From Betaproteobacteria bacterium (GTDB taxonomy: Bacteria; Pseudomonadota; Gammaproteobacteria; Burkholderiales; SHXO01), in the NCBI GenBank assembly GCA_025356655.1, contig JANXRW010000031.1, positions 1-64,000 on the forward strand: a stretch of DNA of 64,000 nt. Reading direction: 5' to 3'. The notes beneath the pieces were generated by a model, which saw nothing but the letters and a program-made list of their open reading frames with translations, was not told the DNA's origin and searched no databases. Position 1 is the first letter of the stretch. Every line of letters begins with the position of its first letter. The position numbers and the translations under genes are program-made. This document shows, piece after piece, positions 52,688 to 62,574 of this stretch.

Positions 52688-53053
52688 TCATTGGCCGGCG
52701 GGCGCCAGCACCCACATCTCCGCGACGCTGTCGAGGCCGTCGCGGGGCGAGCCCAGGGTGTAGCGGACCGGGGTGGCGCCGGGCAGTTTGCCCAAGTCGA
52801 CGGTTCCGTTGCCGCTGTGGATGCGCAGGCGGCTGTTCACGTAGGCGAAGCCGTGGCCGGATATGTACAGGACCCGGGTATTGGCATCATTGCGCTGGTA
52901 GACGCCCGTGCCGCCCGGCGGTGCGCTGTTTTGGAGATTGGGGTCTCCGTTCACGCGTACCGCCAGAGCGGGCTGCAAGCCGGCCAGTGCCGTCAATAGT
53001 AAGCCGAGGGCGAGGCGGCGTCGGCGGTGGCGGGTTTCTGGGTGCGGGGTCAT
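52688..53053 (-). CDS. small secreted protein between pilE and pilY1
   Basis: A 121-residue protein with an AAGGAGG site six bases before its ATG (53053) and a signal peptide (RRRRLALGLLLTALAGLQPA). The mature 90 residues (VNGDPNLQNSAPPGGTGVYQ ... VLYISGHGFAYVNSRLRIHS ... DSVAEMWVLAPAGQ) show no known family, though the strand-rich pattern is compatible with a small beta-domain. It lies between pilY1 (20 bases upstream) and pilE, so it is co-transcribed and may be an accessory pilus factor. It does not look like a minor pilin, since it lacks the prepilin cleavage motif. Confidence 0.7.
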   Translation of the reverse strand: MTPHPETRHRRRRLALGLLLTALAGLQPALAVRVNGDPNLQNSAPPGGTGVYQRNDANTRVLYISGHGFAYVNSRLRIHSGNGTVDLGKLPGATPVRYTLGSPRDGLDSVAEMWVLAPAGQ

Positions 53054-53072
53054 GTCCGTCCTCCTTGGGGAG

Positions 53073-56000
53073 CTACTTAAGTTGGCGCCACATGACGCGC
53101 TTGCTGTTTTGGCCACCGCCGGACTCCTGCACGTTGCCGATGGTGGCGTCCGACTGGCTGTAGAGCTTGCGCTGTAGCGAGCCGCCCGCGCTGCCGCCGC
53201 CACCGCTGATACCCGTAGGCGCCAGGTCGATGATACCCGGCGAGGAAGCAATGGCGCTGGTGGCCACGCCCGCCACTTTGATGTCACTGCTGTTAATCAC
53301 CTTGTCGTTGTTCGTGTCGAAGATGGCCGTCGAAGGCTGGTTCCCGGTAATGGGGTCCAACTCCATCAGGAACCCGTTGCCACCGAAGGAGCAGGGCGAG
53401 GTGTTGGGGATCAGCGTCGTGAAGATGATCCGGTTGTTGTTGAGAACCGGGTCGGTCACCTGACGCTCGCCGGTTCCGGGCAGATCCATGTACCAGCCCT
53501 TGTAGTTGAGCGGGCTGCTGTACATGGTCGAGGCGTTACCGTTGGTGCTCGAGTTGCGGTAGAGGACCCCGCTGGCGGTCTGGCTGCCGGTGATTGTCTG
53601 TTGCAGCAAGGAGTTTCGCCCGGCGACCGTTGCACCGTTGTCCCAGACACCGTAGAAGGTTTCCTTACCCGTAGTCGTGTTGTCGCCCGAGGCGAGGTAC
53701 TGCCCCGTACCGAAGTAGACGATCAAGCCCCCGTTGGGGTGGCGCCCCACCTCGACACGCTCGGTGATCTGCTGCACGCCGCCGGAGCCGTCACTGGCCG
53801 TGAACAGTGGGGCAGGCGTGGCGGCCGATCCGTAGGAGACCACCCAGTTGTTGGGGTTACTACTGGTCACGTCGAACTTCCAGAGGTTGCCCAGCAGGTC
53901 GCCGGCAAAAATGTAGTCGGCAATGTAGTTGCCATTGACGTCCACTGGGGTGGCCGTGGCTAGGCCGTTAGGCGTGGCGACCGTGCCCACTTTGGTGTCG
54001 ATCTTCTTGATGAGCGCGCCCGTTTGCAGATCGACGAAGAACAGCACCGCATGCCCGGTCGTGCTCGTGGCGGCGACCCCATCGGTGGTGTCCGAGTTGT
54101 TGTAGCCGTTGCCGAATACCGCCGCCCACCTCCCATTGGCCAGGCGCACGATGGCAGGCTGACTGAAGGCGTACCCCATGTCGGGATCGTTTGCGTCGGT
54201 GAACTCCCAGAGCACCAGATTCGCCGCGTTGGTCTCGGTGAAGGTCGTGGGGTCGGTGACATCGAGCGCGTAGAAGCCGCGGCCGCCGCTGCGCAGACCA
54301 CCCACCAGTATTGAGCGCCAGCGGCCGTTGATGAAGGCGTCGCCGATGGTTGCCGTGCCGTCCACGAAGTACTTGTGGCTGTAGGTCGGCGCGCTCAGCT
54401 TGGGCAGCTGCGGGAGAATCTTGCTGGGGACATAGGCCAGCATCTCGCGGCCCGTGGTGGCGTTGAAGCCATGCATCATGCCGTCGTTGGCGCCGACCCA
54501 AATCAAGCCCTGGCGCCCGAGGTAGGTGTTGCGAAACACCGAGTAGGGCTGCGCCTCCATGCTGTCCGGGTAGTTGAAGGAGGGCGGTCCCACAAAGAAC
54601 GGGGCGGAATCCACGATGTCACCCAGCCTGCTCACCACCCGCGGGCGGAAGTTGTAGGGCGGCTGGCCTTCATTGGTTGTCGACCCGCGCACCCAGTCCA
54701 GCCGCTGGGAGCCGTAGCCCGTGCTGTTCGCGGCAGGGACCGCCGGCAGGTCGTAGACGCCGCTGGCGTTGAGGTTGAGGGCGTCGGCCTGAGCGGTGTC
54801 CATTTCCGTGGTGGTGGGCGACTTGTAGTTGGCCGGCCAGCGGAAGGCGATACCCTTGCCGGTGGAGGCCTTCAGGGTGATGATGGCGCGGCCCGTGCTG
54901 TAGTTCTGCCCGTTGACCACTTGTCCGGCATCCCAGAGGGTGGCGCCCAGGGACCCGTCGCTCTGTATGGGGAACGCGAGCAGCTGGCCGGACCAGTCGC
55001 CGGTGCTGAAGCGTGCCTGGTAGACGACGGCGCCGGTGCTGAGCGTACCCGTGTTCAGCGACACCGCCGAGCCTGAGCCCACCTTGGCTACGATGTCGTC
55101 CGTGACTGTGCTGATGGCGTCGGCAAAGGCTTGGGCGCTGCTGGCGAGGAAGGCCGTGCCCGTTCCACCCGCCGCGGCCATCTTGTTCATAGCGACGATG
55201 GCGTCCGGATTGGCCACCGTGTCTCCCAGACCCACGACATAGGTCTGTACGTCATAGGTCAGCGAACTCTTGCTCACCGAGCGCAGCGCCGTAATGGCGT
55301 TTACCGTGTCGATGGTGGCCTGGCCGGTGGAACTGCGCTGAGGGGTGGTGTAGAGCGCACCCGTGGGTGTGGACGTTGCCAGCCCATCGGTCACCAGCAT
55401 CACGAAGTTGCGCTGGCAAGAGAAAGCGATCGGACTGCTCGCTCCGGTGTAATAGTTCTTCGCGGCAGTAATCGTGCCCGGGAGTGGCGTGTAAACCGCG
55501 CCGTTCTTGATCTCCGCGGTGTTGGCGTTGGTTTCGCTCCCCAGCAGTGTCATGAGGGTGTTGAAGTGTGTCGTCGAGTCCGCCTGAACCGACTCCACCA
55601 AGGTTCCCGAGCCGTTCACGTTGCCCAGGTAGCCCCAGGCGCGCGGCAGGTAGAATTGGCGCATCACCGGAACTGGCGTGAGGTCGATGACCGTCGGGGT
55701 CCCCCGGTTGGAGGGAAGGTAGCCCGCATCGGTTGGGGTGAAGCCAACTCCCCCGCAGGTGCCAAAGGGGCAGCCGGTGAAGCAGCCCGCTGACCACTGC
55801 TGGGCATCGGTGCCAGGCTGGTTGCAGGTGCCGCCCGCCACGCTGTGCTTGGCGGAGATGGCGTAGCTGGTGTTCGCCACGCCGGCGGCCGCGAAGGGGG
55901 AGGGGCCCGCCGATAGGCCCCAGAGGGTACTGCAATAAGTAAGGCCCCCCACCACCACCGGGCTGCAGCCCGAGAGCCCGCCGTTGCCGGTGTAGAGCAC

Positions 56001-56579
56001 GTCGTTGACGTCCGGATCATCGCCGGATTTGTCGTAGGTGACGTAGTTGCCGTGGGGGAAGGCCTGAGCCGCGGGGACCTGTACGCAGCGCTGGCCTTTG
56101 TCGGTCGTCAGCGTGGTTGGGTCACAGCTGTCGGTGAAATACATCCCGCTCTTGCCGATCACCCCGTTGAGGCATCGGTCGTTGGGCTCACCGTTGATGC
56201 TCGAGGGGATGCAGCCTAGGAAGTAGGCGTAGGTGTTCAGCAACTGGGCGCCGGTGACGGTGTAGGTCATCAGGCCCCAGTTGAAGACCGTTCGGAAGGA
56301 GGTGATGGTGTTGCGGATGACCGCTCGGCCGATGTTGCCCCGGGTGCTGGGGTCATCGCCGGCGATGAGCTTGCCCGCCATGGTGCCATCCATGGATTGC
56401 GAGTTGTCCATGATCACGAGGACGTTCGGGAGCACCGGCGTCGTGACGAACAGCGGCACGGTGGCAAAGCTGATGAGGGCGCCCTGGCAGGACAGCCCCA
56501 GGCCCAAAGCGGCGCCCACGAAGGCGAGTTGGGCGGCGAGCCGAGGCCACCATCGGGCGGCGGGGTTACATGGGCGCAT
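53073..56579 (-). CDS. pilY1: PilY1-type pilus tip adhesin/biogenesis protein
   Basis: A 1168-residue exported protein. Residues 1-36 are a signal sequence. The vWA-like N-terminal domain has the metal site DNSQS (58-62). The middle is rich in Cys/Gly/Thr. The C-terminal third is the PilY1 beta-propeller with the motif GMMHGFNATTGREMLAYVPS, GRGFYALDVTDPTTFTETNA, LVLWEFTDANDPDMGYAFSQ and the calcium loop DVNGNYIADYIFAGDLLGNL; another EF-like loop is DTNNDKVINSSD. PilY1 sits at the pilus tip with the minor pilins, aids extension and can act in surface sensing. ATG 56579 has AAGGAGA upstream. Confidence 0.93.
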   Translation of the reverse strand: MRPCNPAARWWPRLAAQLAFVGAALGLGLSCQGALISFATVPLFVTTPVLPNVLVIMDNSQSMDGTMAGKLIAGDDPSTRGNIGRAVIRNTITSFRTVFNWGLMTYTVTGAQLLNTYAYFLGCIPSSINGEPNDRCLNGVIGKSGMYFTDSCDPTTLTTDKGQRCVQVPAAQAFPHGNYVTYDKSGDDPDVNDVLYTGNGGLSGCSPVVVGGLTYCSTLWGLSAGPSPFAAAGVANTSYAISAKHSVAGGTCNQPGTDAQQWSAGCFTGCPFGTCGGVGFTPTDAGYLPSNRGTPTVIDLTPVPVMRQFYLPRAWGYLGNVNGSGTLVESVQADSTTHFNTLMTLLGSETNANTAEIKNGAVYTPLPGTITAAKNYYTGASSPIAFSCQRNFVMLVTDGLATSTPTGALYTTPQRSSTGQATIDTVNAITALRSVSKSSLTYDVQTYVVGLGDTVANPDAIVAMNKMAAAGGTGTAFLASSAQAFADAISTVTDDIVAKVGSGSAVSLNTGTLSTGAVVYQARFSTGDWSGQLLAFPIQSDGSLGATLWDAGQVVNGQNYSTGRAIITLKASTGKGIAFRWPANYKSPTTTEMDTAQADALNLNASGVYDLPAVPAANSTGYGSQRLDWVRGSTTNEGQPPYNFRPRVVSRLGDIVDSAPFFVGPPSFNYPDSMEAQPYSVFRNTYLGRQGLIWVGANDGMMHGFNATTGREMLAYVPSKILPQLPKLSAPTYSHKYFVDGTATIGDAFINGRWRSILVGGLRSGGRGFYALDVTDPTTFTETNAANLVLWEFTDANDPDMGYAFSQPAIVRLANGRWAAVFGNGYNNSDTTDGVAATSTTGHAVLFFVDLQTGALIKKIDTKVGTVATPNGLATATPVDVNGNYIADYIFAGDLLGNLWKFDVTSSNPNNWVVSYGSAATPAPLFTASDGSGGVQQITERVEVGRHPNGGLIVYFGTGQYLASGDNTTTGKETFYGVWDNGATVAGRNSLLQQTITGSQTASGVLYRNSSTNGNASTMYSSPLNYKGWYMDLPGTGERQVTDPVLNNNRIIFTTLIPNTSPCSFGGNGFLMELDPITGNQPSTAIFDTNNDKVINSSDIKVAGVATSAIASSPGIIDLAPTGISGGGGSAGGSLQRKLYSQSDATIGNVQESGGGQNSKRVMWRQLK

Positions 56580-56606
56580 CGCTGTCTCCTTTGCTTGGAA
56601 CACGCG

Positions 56607-57158
56607 TCAGTGCTTGACGTAAATGGACTGAAGCATCACCTGGGTGCCGCTGGTGCCACCGTAGCCCAGCGCCGTGACACGGTAGGCATTGGGTTTGGTT
56701 CGCGAGCCGAAGCCGATGGCCAGGCTGTCGCCGCTGCCCGCGGGTACCTCGCCCATGAGTTCGACAATGTAGGTGGGCTGGGAGTAGAGCCCGGTGATCG
56801 TACCCGAGTAGGTCCGGTGGCTGGCCGCCGCGGTCCATACGCTGAGCGTCGCGTCGTTCCAGACTGGCGTGGGGCCGGTGGCGGGCTGGCACAAGCCGCC
56901 CGCACAGGCAGTGGTGAAGCCCGTGGCCTCGGTCACTGTGGTGATGATGTAGTTCTCGCCGTCGCGCAGGGCGGCTTCCGCGGCCTGGAAGGCCAGGTTG
57001 GTGTCCCGCGCGTTGCCCGCCTCCTTCTCCTGCAGCACGTTGGCCTGCATGGAATCCAGGCCGAGCATGGCGAGCAGCACCAGGAAAATAAGCACCACGA
57101 CGATGACGATCCCGCGCTCGCGGGCCGGCGGGGCTCTGAAATGGGCACGGCGGTTCAC
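56607..57158 (-). CDS. pilX: minor pilin-like protein PilX
   Basis: A 183-residue PilX homologue. The N-terminal segment RERGIVIVVVLIFLVLLAML is the hydrophobic prepilin helix without the usual +5 Glu, as in PilX proteins, followed by MQANVLQEKEAGNARDTNLA, FQAAEAALRDGENYI. The C-terminal domain has VIVEL-like strands (YIVELMGEVPAGSGDSLAIG). It starts at GTG 57158, inside the end of pilW (GTGA). Confidence 0.9.
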   Translation of the reverse strand: MNRRAHFRAPPARERGIVIVVVLIFLVLLAMLGLDSMQANVLQEKEAGNARDTNLAFQAAEAALRDGENYIITTVTEATGFTTACAGGLCQPATGPTPVWNDATLSVWTAAASHRTYSGTITGLYSQPTYIVELMGEVPAGSGDSLAIGFGSRTKPNAYRVTALGYGGTSGTQVMLQSIYVKH

Positions 57159-58186
57159 AGTGTGCGGTTCCTCAGATTGACCGTCGCGGTGAAGCCGCGG
57201 CGCAGCCGCAGGTCCGTGGCCACCACGGGGGCGCCATTGAAGTAGTAGGTTTGCGCTTTGGTGGCGAGCGCGTCCTGGTCGGTACGGACCGAGATGCTCA
57301 CGCGCAGACTAATCACGTTGGCCAGAACCACCGCCGCGCTCGGAACGACGAAGCTGTTGGCCGAATAATCAGGCGGGGTGTCCGTATCCACGCCGTATTG
57401 CACGCGCAAGGTTTCCACGTTCTCGACCAGTTCCTCCGGCGCGTTGGTGTTGACCACCCGCCACAGCGACGGGCCCACGCCGAACTGGCTGGGCGCCGTG
57501 TAGTAAGTGATCGTGGACATGCGCGCCACTTCGGAATTACTGCCGTATGCCCGGATCAAGTCCGCCGAGGCGTTCCCGGGGGCGCCGCCGCCCACGGCGT
57601 GATTCAACGTGCCGCCGCCGGCGCCCGGCGTGCTTGTGGCCTGGAAAATGGCTGCACTGGCACAGTCCGCCACCATTAGGACGTCACCGGTCTTGACGTT
57701 GTTTCCCGCGGGCAAGGTCAGCGGATCGGTGGAGAGCGTCGGGTAGGGCGCGGTGATGTACGAGCCCAGGGTCTCTGCGCGACGGATGGTGATCACGTCG
57801 CTCGACTGGCTGGCCCCCGCGGGCACCGGGAAATCCGCGGGCGGCGCCGGGGTCCAGCTGCTGCCGCCGCCGTAAAAAGCCTGCACCCCTACGCCGAAGT
57901 TGTAGGCGTAGCCTGCGGCGTTGTTGAGGACATTGCTTGGCGCGTTGGCCGCGCCGTTGCAGCCGCGGTAGCTCGCCATGCGCAGATCGCGCACGATCAA
58001 GTCCAGTGCCGTGCGCCCGCCTTCCTGCAGGCGCGATAGGTTGGACTCGATGTTGTAGGTGCGCGAGCTCTGCGAATAGACCGTTGCGGTGACCACCGAG
58101 AGTAAGAGCCCGATGGTCATGGCGACCATCAGTTCCACCAGGGACAGGCCCTGCTGCGGGCCCGGGAGTCGAGGGGCGTGGATCAT
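57155..58186 (-). CDS. pilW: minor pilin PilW
   Basis: A 343-residue minor pilin. The prepilin site is QQG|LSLVELMVAMTIGLLLSV, with +5 Glu, followed by the signature SRLQEGGRTALDLIVRDLRM and ASYRGCNG. The long C-terminal region has VENVETLRVQYGVDTDTPP, typical of PilW. It starts at ATG 58186, overlapping the pilV stop (ATGA). Confidence 0.93.
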   Translation of the reverse strand: MIHAPRLPGPQQGLSLVELMVAMTIGLLLSVVTATVYSQSSRTYNIESNLSRLQEGGRTALDLIVRDLRMASYRGCNGAANAPSNVLNNAAGYAYNFGVGVQAFYGGGSSWTPAPPADFPVPAGASQSSDVITIRRAETLGSYITAPYPTLSTDPLTLPAGNNVKTGDVLMVADCASAAIFQATSTPGAGGGTLNHAVGGGAPGNASADLIRAYGSNSEVARMSTITYYTAPSQFGVGPSLWRVVNTNAPEELVENVETLRVQYGVDTDTPPDYSANSFVVPSAAVVLANVISLRVSISVRTDQDALATKAQTYYFNGAPVVATDLRLRRGFTATVNLRNRTL

Positions 58187-58692
58187 GGTTGTAATGTCGT
58201 CACGAAGCGTTTGGGGTTTCCGGTGCGGTCGTCGTCCCACCACACCTTGACGGCGTAAATATTTCCGATACCGTCGCAAGCCGGCACGCCGGGAGTGCCG
58301 TCGTTGGGCGTGCTGTCAAGGCACACCACACCTGCCCCAGTCGGTAACAGATTTGCGTTTGCCGTGTTCCAGTTCCAGGCGTCGTACTGGGCCAGTTGTG
58401 CGGGGGTGCAGCCCGTCGTGATGCAGCCCGGGTTGGCTGGCGTGCCGTTCAGATTGAGGTAGGACCCCGCCGCCACCCCAGCCAGGTTGGCGCGAAGCCG
58501 ATCACTCATATCGTAGGCCTGCTGGGTAGCCACGGTGCGGTAGTAGGCGCTCTGGTTTGCACGGAAACCTGCCGACAGCGACGCTGCCATCGCCAGCAGG
58601 CCGAAGGACAGGATGACAATGGCGATCAGGACCTCGAGCATGGAGGTCCCCCCTTGCGGGGCGAGCCGTGGGATCGTTTGGCTGGGACTCAC
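58183..58692 (-). CDS. pilV: minor pilin PilV
   Basis: A 169-residue minor pilin. The leader ends at GG|TSMLEVLIAIVILSFGLLAM, with +5 Glu. It then has SAGFRANQSAYYRTVATQQA and YDMSDRLRANLAGV, both typical of PilV, and a disulfide-capable end. It begins at GTG 58692, overlapping the fimT stop (GTGA). Confidence 0.92.
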   Translation of the reverse strand: MSPSQTIPRLAPQGGTSMLEVLIAIVILSFGLLAMAASLSAGFRANQSAYYRTVATQQAYDMSDRLRANLAGVAAGSYLNLNGTPANPGCITTGCTPAQLAQYDAWNWNTANANLLPTGAGVVCLDSTPNDGTPGVPACDGIGNIYAVKVWWDDDRTGNPKRFVTTLQP

Positions 58693-59255
58693 GGGCAGGC
58701 GACGTCCTTGGTGAGGTGGGCTCGTCCCGTGGCGATGAGGTCCACGCTGCGGCCGTAAGTTCCGCTGCGCGAGGTGTCGCAGACCTTGAGCGAACCGGCA
58801 GCGCCCGGCAACAGGCCGCCGCTGGTGACCTGCAGGAAGGTCGCGCCGCCTAAGCCTGCAACCGTGATGGTGTCGGTCCCGGCCATGGGTTCGTGGACAC
58901 GGATGAGGATATCCTCGCCGGCGGTAAAACTGCCGTCGCCGTCGGGGTCAGCGAAAACCAGGCGCCCGGAGGTCCAGTTGCCGGCGGAGCAGTTTGCGCC
59001 GTCGGTGCTCGCACACATCGTCACCGCCAGGCTGCGCTTGACCGCCTCGCTGCGCATGAGGGCAATGTCCGAGATCAAGGAGTTGGTGTCGGTGGTGATA
59101 CGGTTGTTACGCACGGACTGCAGAAAGCTGGGCGCGGCCCAACCCACCATGATGACGGCGATGCTCACAGTCACCAACATTTCCACCAGGGTGAAGCCGC
59201 ACAGGCGCGATGGCCTTTGGGCAGCCTGCGGCGCGTTGCGAAGAATCCGCTTCAT
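58689..59255 (-). CDS. fimT: minor pilin FimT/GspH-like
   Basis: A 188-residue protein. The prepilin site is CG|FTLVEMLVTVSIAVIMVGWA, followed by PSFLQSVRNNRITTDTNSLI and SDIALMRSEAVKRSLAVTMC, which is the GspH/FimT signature. The C-terminus SGTYGRSVDLIATGRAHL matches the GspH domain. It is the first gene of the seven-gene pilus operon (fimT-pilV-pilW-pilX-pilY1-small protein-pilE); only a weak ribosome site is visible before ATG 59255. Confidence 0.9.
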   Translation of the reverse strand: MKRILRNAPQAAQRPSRLCGFTLVEMLVTVSIAVIMVGWAAPSFLQSVRNNRITTDTNSLISDIALMRSEAVKRSLAVTMCASTDGANCSAGNWTSGRLVFADPDGDGSFTAGEDILIRVHEPMAGTDTITVAGLGGATFLQVTSGGLLPGAAGSLKVCDTSRSGTYGRSVDLIATGRAHLTKDVACP

Positions 59256-59724
59256 CGGACTGACCCTGTTGCGCCGGCGACGGCTCGCCGCTGCCGGGGG
59301 GCACCGCGGGCGCGCGCCGGGCCTGACACCGCAGGCTGTCCGCCACTGTAGCAGAGTGGACCCGAGGATGCTGTCCGAAAGGGGGCGTCGCGTGCCGTGC
59401 GCATATCGATTGGAGTCATCTCCGCACCATTTTACAAAGGTTTTTTCCTTTGCAGCCTTGGCTGGGGCCGGACCTGATCCGACCACTCTACCCGACTCCC
59501 GCAGGGGACTGCAGCAAGATCCATGCTAGCTCCCAGAGGGGCCGGTCTGCGGGATTGTCCTGCCGAGGCTGGCGGATCCTGGCCGAGCGCCTGGCGGCGG
59601 AAAGTGCCTCCTGGCGCGACGCCCGGACGCCGGAGGCGGGCAGGCGCTACAATCGCGCCTCATTGGGGGGTCGGCGCTGCCACGGGCGCTTCGAGCCCCG
59701 CAACCCTCTCGAGGATCATCAGGC
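59256..59724. other. divergent intergenic region with T6-loop inverted repeat
   Basis: This 469-base gap separates the pilus operon (minus) and the SDR operon (plus). A perfect six-base inverted repeat CAAAGG/CCTTTG (59435-59440 and 59447-59452) surrounds a TTTTTT loop and may be a regulator site or small hairpin. Promoters for both operons should lie here; no small gene is supported. Confidence 0.4.
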
Positions 59725-60483
59725 ATGCACAGCATAGACTTGACCGGCCGCGTGGCCGTTATCACGGGCGCGAGTCGGGGCATCGGCCGGGCCATCGCGA
59801 TCGCTCTGGGCGGCGCAGGGGCCTCCCTGGCACTGAGCGATGTGGACGCGGCGCAATTGGAGCGCACCCGGGAGTTGCTTGGCGCCGCCGGCGCGCGGGC
59901 GCAGACCTACCATTGCGACGTGCGTGATCAGGCAGAGGTCGACGCCATGGTGGCCCAGACGGTGGCCCACTTCGGCGCTCTTCATATCCTCGTCAACAAT
60001 GCCGGGACGGCAATCCGCAAGAGCATCCACGAGTTTTCTTTGGAAGAGTGGCGCAAGGTCATGGACACTAACTTGACGGGGCCCTTCCTGCTAAGCCGCG
60101 CCTGCATTCCCCACATGAAAGGACGCGGTTACGGGCGCATCATCAACATCACCTCCGTGATGGCGCACGTCTCGAGCCCCGGGCGGGGCATCTACTCCGC
60201 CAGTAAGCACGGCTTGCTAGGGCTCACCCGTGGGCTTGCGCTGGAACTGGCCGGGGATGGCATCACGGCCGTGGCGATCAGCCCGGGCTTCATCGCCACG
60301 GATCTCACCGCTCCCCTGCGAGCGGACGCGGCGAAGAACCAGGCACTGATGGACCAGACCCCCATGCGCCGCTGGGGCAGCGCCGAGGAGATCGGCGAAC
60401 TGGCGCTGTACATCTGCTCTGAGGGTGCCGCCTTCATGACGGGCAACGATGTGCTCATCGACGGCGGTTGGTGCGCCCAGTAG
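59725..60483 (+). CDS. SDR family oxidoreductase (FabG-like)
   Basis: A 252-residue [11 protein letters not shown] is at 14-21, NNAG at 91-94, Ser144, and YSASK with Tyr157 and Lys161. The C-terminal [18 protein letters not shown] is the standard end of gluconate/sorbitol-type SDRs. It heads an operon whose next gene is a HisD-family dehydrogenase, so it probably oxidises a polyol or hydroxy-acid intermediate. Confidence 0.93.
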   Translation: MHSIDLTGRVAVITGASRGIGRAIAIALGGAGASLALSDVDAAQLERTRELLGAAGARAQTYHCDVRDQAEVDAMVAQTVAHFGALHILVNNAGTAIRKSIHEFSLEEWRKVMDTNLTGPFLLSRACIPHMKGRGYGRIINITSVMAHVSSPGRGIYSASKHGLLGLTRGLALELAGDGITAVAISPGFIATDLTAPLRADAAKNQALMDQTPMRRWGSAEEIGELALYICSEGAAFMTGNDVLIDGGWCAQ

Positions 60484-60527
60484 CGGCGGAAGGTCGAACA
60501 ATCCAAGTACGGGAGCGCAAGCCTACT

Positions 60528-61808
60528 ATGGCAATTTTTTTGAAAGAAGGCATCAGTGCGCAGCAAGACGCGCAGAACCAGGCGCAGGTGCGTACCACCG
60601 TCGAGGGGATCCTCGCGGACATCGAGGCGCGCGGAGACGCGGCCGTACGGGAGTATTCCCGGCGTTTCGATTCCTGGGATCCGGAGCAGTTCCGGCTCTC
60701 GGCCCAGGAGATCGAGCAGTGTCTGGCGTCCCTACCTGCGCAGACGCTGGCCGACATCCGGTTCGCGCAGGAGCAGGTGCGAAACTTCGCTCAGATCCAA
60801 CGCGATTCCATCCGAGATGTTGAGCAGGAGACCCTGCCGGGAGTGATCCTGGGCCACCGGAACATTCCCGTGAACAGCGTGGGCTGCTACGTTCCTGGCG
60901 GGAAATATCCGCTTGTCGCCTCGGCCCACATGACCATCGTTACCGCGCGCGTGGCCGGCGTCAAACGCGTCATCGGCGCGGCGCCCCCTTACCAGGGTCG
61001 CCCGCATCCGGCCATCGTCGCCGCCATGCATCTGGCCGGTGCAGATGAAATCTACTCCCTGGGGGGGGTGCAGGCCATCGGCGCCATGGCGTTGGGTACG
61101 GCCACCATCGCCGCTTGCGACATGATCGCGGGTCCGGGCAACGCGTTCGTGGCCGAGGCCAAGCGCCAGTTGTCCGGGCGGGTCGGGATCGACCTCTTCG
61201 CGGGTCCCACGGAGACCCTGGTGATTGCCGATGACACCTGTGATGCGGAGATGTGCGCCACCGACCTGCTGGGGCAGGCGGAGCACGGTCCCAACTCGCC
61301 GGCCATTCTGCTCACGAATTCCGAGAAACTGGCGCGCGAGACACTGCTGGAAGTCGACCGGCAACTGCTTACGCTGCCCACGGCGGAGACTGCGGGACGC
61401 GCCTGGCGGGACTATGGCCAGGTGATCCTCTGCCGCGACGAGGCGGAGATGGTCGTGGAGGCCGATCGCATTGCCTCGGAGCATGTACAGGTGATGACGC
61501 GCGACCCTGACTATTTTCTGCAGAACATGACGAACTACGGGGCGCTCTTTCTGGGGCCGGAGACCAACGTGTCCTTCGGCGACAAGGTCATCGGTACCAA
61601 TCACACGTTGCCCACCCGCAAGGCCGCGCGCTACACCGGTGGGTTGTGGGTCGGCAAGTTCCTAAAGACCTGTACCTACCAGAAGGTGGCTCCGTCAGCC
61701 TCGGCCATGATCGGTGAATATTGCTCGCGGCTTTGTGCAATTGAAGGCTTCGCGGGCCACCAGGCCCAGGCCGATCTGCGGGTGAAGCGCTATAGCGGGC
61801 ACCGGTGA
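60528..61808 (+). CDS. HisD-family alcohol-to-acid dehydrogenase, catabolic type
   Basis: A 426-residue homologue of histidinol dehydrogenase, but not likely histidine-biosynthetic: no other his gene adjoins and the sequence resembles HpsN, which oxidises 2,3-dihydroxypropane-1-sulfonate to sulfolactate. Zinc-binding and catalytic landmarks are [34 protein letters not shown] (Gln250, His253), SEHVQVM with Glu318 and His319, and [13 protein letters not shown] (Asp352). The usual NAD-dependent four-electron oxidation of a primary alcohol to an acid is inferred. It lies between two SDRs. Confidence 0.85.
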   Translation: MAIFLKEGISAQQDAQNQAQVRTTVEGILADIEARGDAAVREYSRRFDSWDPEQFRLSAQEIEQCLASLPAQTLADIRFAQEQVRNFAQIQRDSIRDVEQETLPGVILGHRNIPVNSVGCYVPGGKYPLVASAHMTIVTARVAGVKRVIGAAPPYQGRPHPAIVAAMHLAGADEIYSLGGVQAIGAMALGTATIAACDMIAGPGNAFVAEAKRQLSGRVGIDLFAGPTETLVIADDTCDAEMCATDLLGQAEHGPNSPAILLTNSEKLARETLLEVDRQLLTLPTAETAGRAWRDYGQVILCRDEAEMVVEADRIASEHVQVMTRDPDYFLQNMTNYGALFLGPETNVSFGDKVIGTNHTLPTRKAARYTGGLWVGKFLKTCTYQKVAPSASAMIGEYCSRLCAIEGFAGHQAQADLRVKRYSGHR

Positions 61809-61809
61809 G

Positions 61810-62574
61810 ATGAGCACGCCCGGGGACGCCCGGCCGCTGGAGGGGCGCATCGCGGTGGTCACCGGCGGCTCCGGAGGGATCGGCTCAACCATCTGCCGGG
61901 AACTCGCTGGCGCCGGCGCCACCGTGGTGTTCACTTGGCGCAGCCATGGCGAGGCGGCAGCGGAACTGCTCAAGGAACTGCCTGGGGCCAGACACTTCTG
62001 CCGGGAAGTGGCGGTGGACGATACGCCGGCGCTGGGGCGGTTGGCCGCGGAGGTGGGCGCGCGCTTTGGCCGCTGCGACGTCCTGGTCAACTGTGCCGGA
62101 ATGACCCGCTTCGTGCCTCACGCCGACCTCGATGCGCTGGACGACGAACTCATCGACCAGATCTTCCGCGTCAACTGGCGCGGCGCCTTCGCCTGTGTGA
62201 GGGCACTGCGCGGCCTACTGGAGGTCGGCGGAGACGCCTTGGTGATCAACATCTCCTCCATCGCCGGCGTGACCGGCATGGGCAGCAACGTCGCTTACTG
62301 CGCGTCAAAGGCAGCTCTGGACAGCATGACCCGCTCGCTCGCTCGCGCACTCGCGCCAAAGGTGCGGGTGGTATCGCTCTCGCCGGGGCTGGTGGACACG
62401 GAGTTCGTGCGCGGCCTGGACACGGCGTGGCGGGACGAACAGGCCCGGCGCACGCCGCTCGAGCGGCTGGCGCGCCCCGAAGAAGTCGGAGCGGCGGCAC
62501 TGGCCCTCGCCACGACGCTTAGCTACATGAACGGATGCATCCTACCCCTTGACGGCGGTAGGCCGCTCACCTGA
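61810..62574 (+). CDS. SDR family oxidoreductase
   Basis: A 254-residue SDR that starts one base after the HisD-family stop. TGGSGGIG is at 18-25, NCAG at 94-97, Ser150, and YCASK with Tyr163 and Lys167. The C-terminal TTLSYMNGCILPLDGGRPLT is normal for the family. A second dehydrogenase in the same operon supports stepwise oxidation of a multihydroxy substrate. Confidence 0.93.
   Translation: MSTPGDARPLEGRIAVVTGGSGGIGSTICRELAGAGATVVFTWRSHGEAAAELLKELPGARHFCREVAVDDTPALGRLAAEVGARFGRCDVLVNCAGMTRFVPHADLDALDDELIDQIFRVNWRGAFACVRALRGLLEVGGDALVINISSIAGVTGMGSNVAYCASKAALDSMTRSLARALAPKVRVVSLSPGLVDTEFVRGLDTAWRDEQARRTPLERLARPEEVGAAALALATTLSYMNGCILPLDGGRPLT

Noticed and set aside
60528-61808. Histidine biosynthesis gene hisD
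   Set aside because: No other his genes nearby, and the flanking SDRs and dehalogenase-like gene plus HpsN-like sequence favour a catabolic role.
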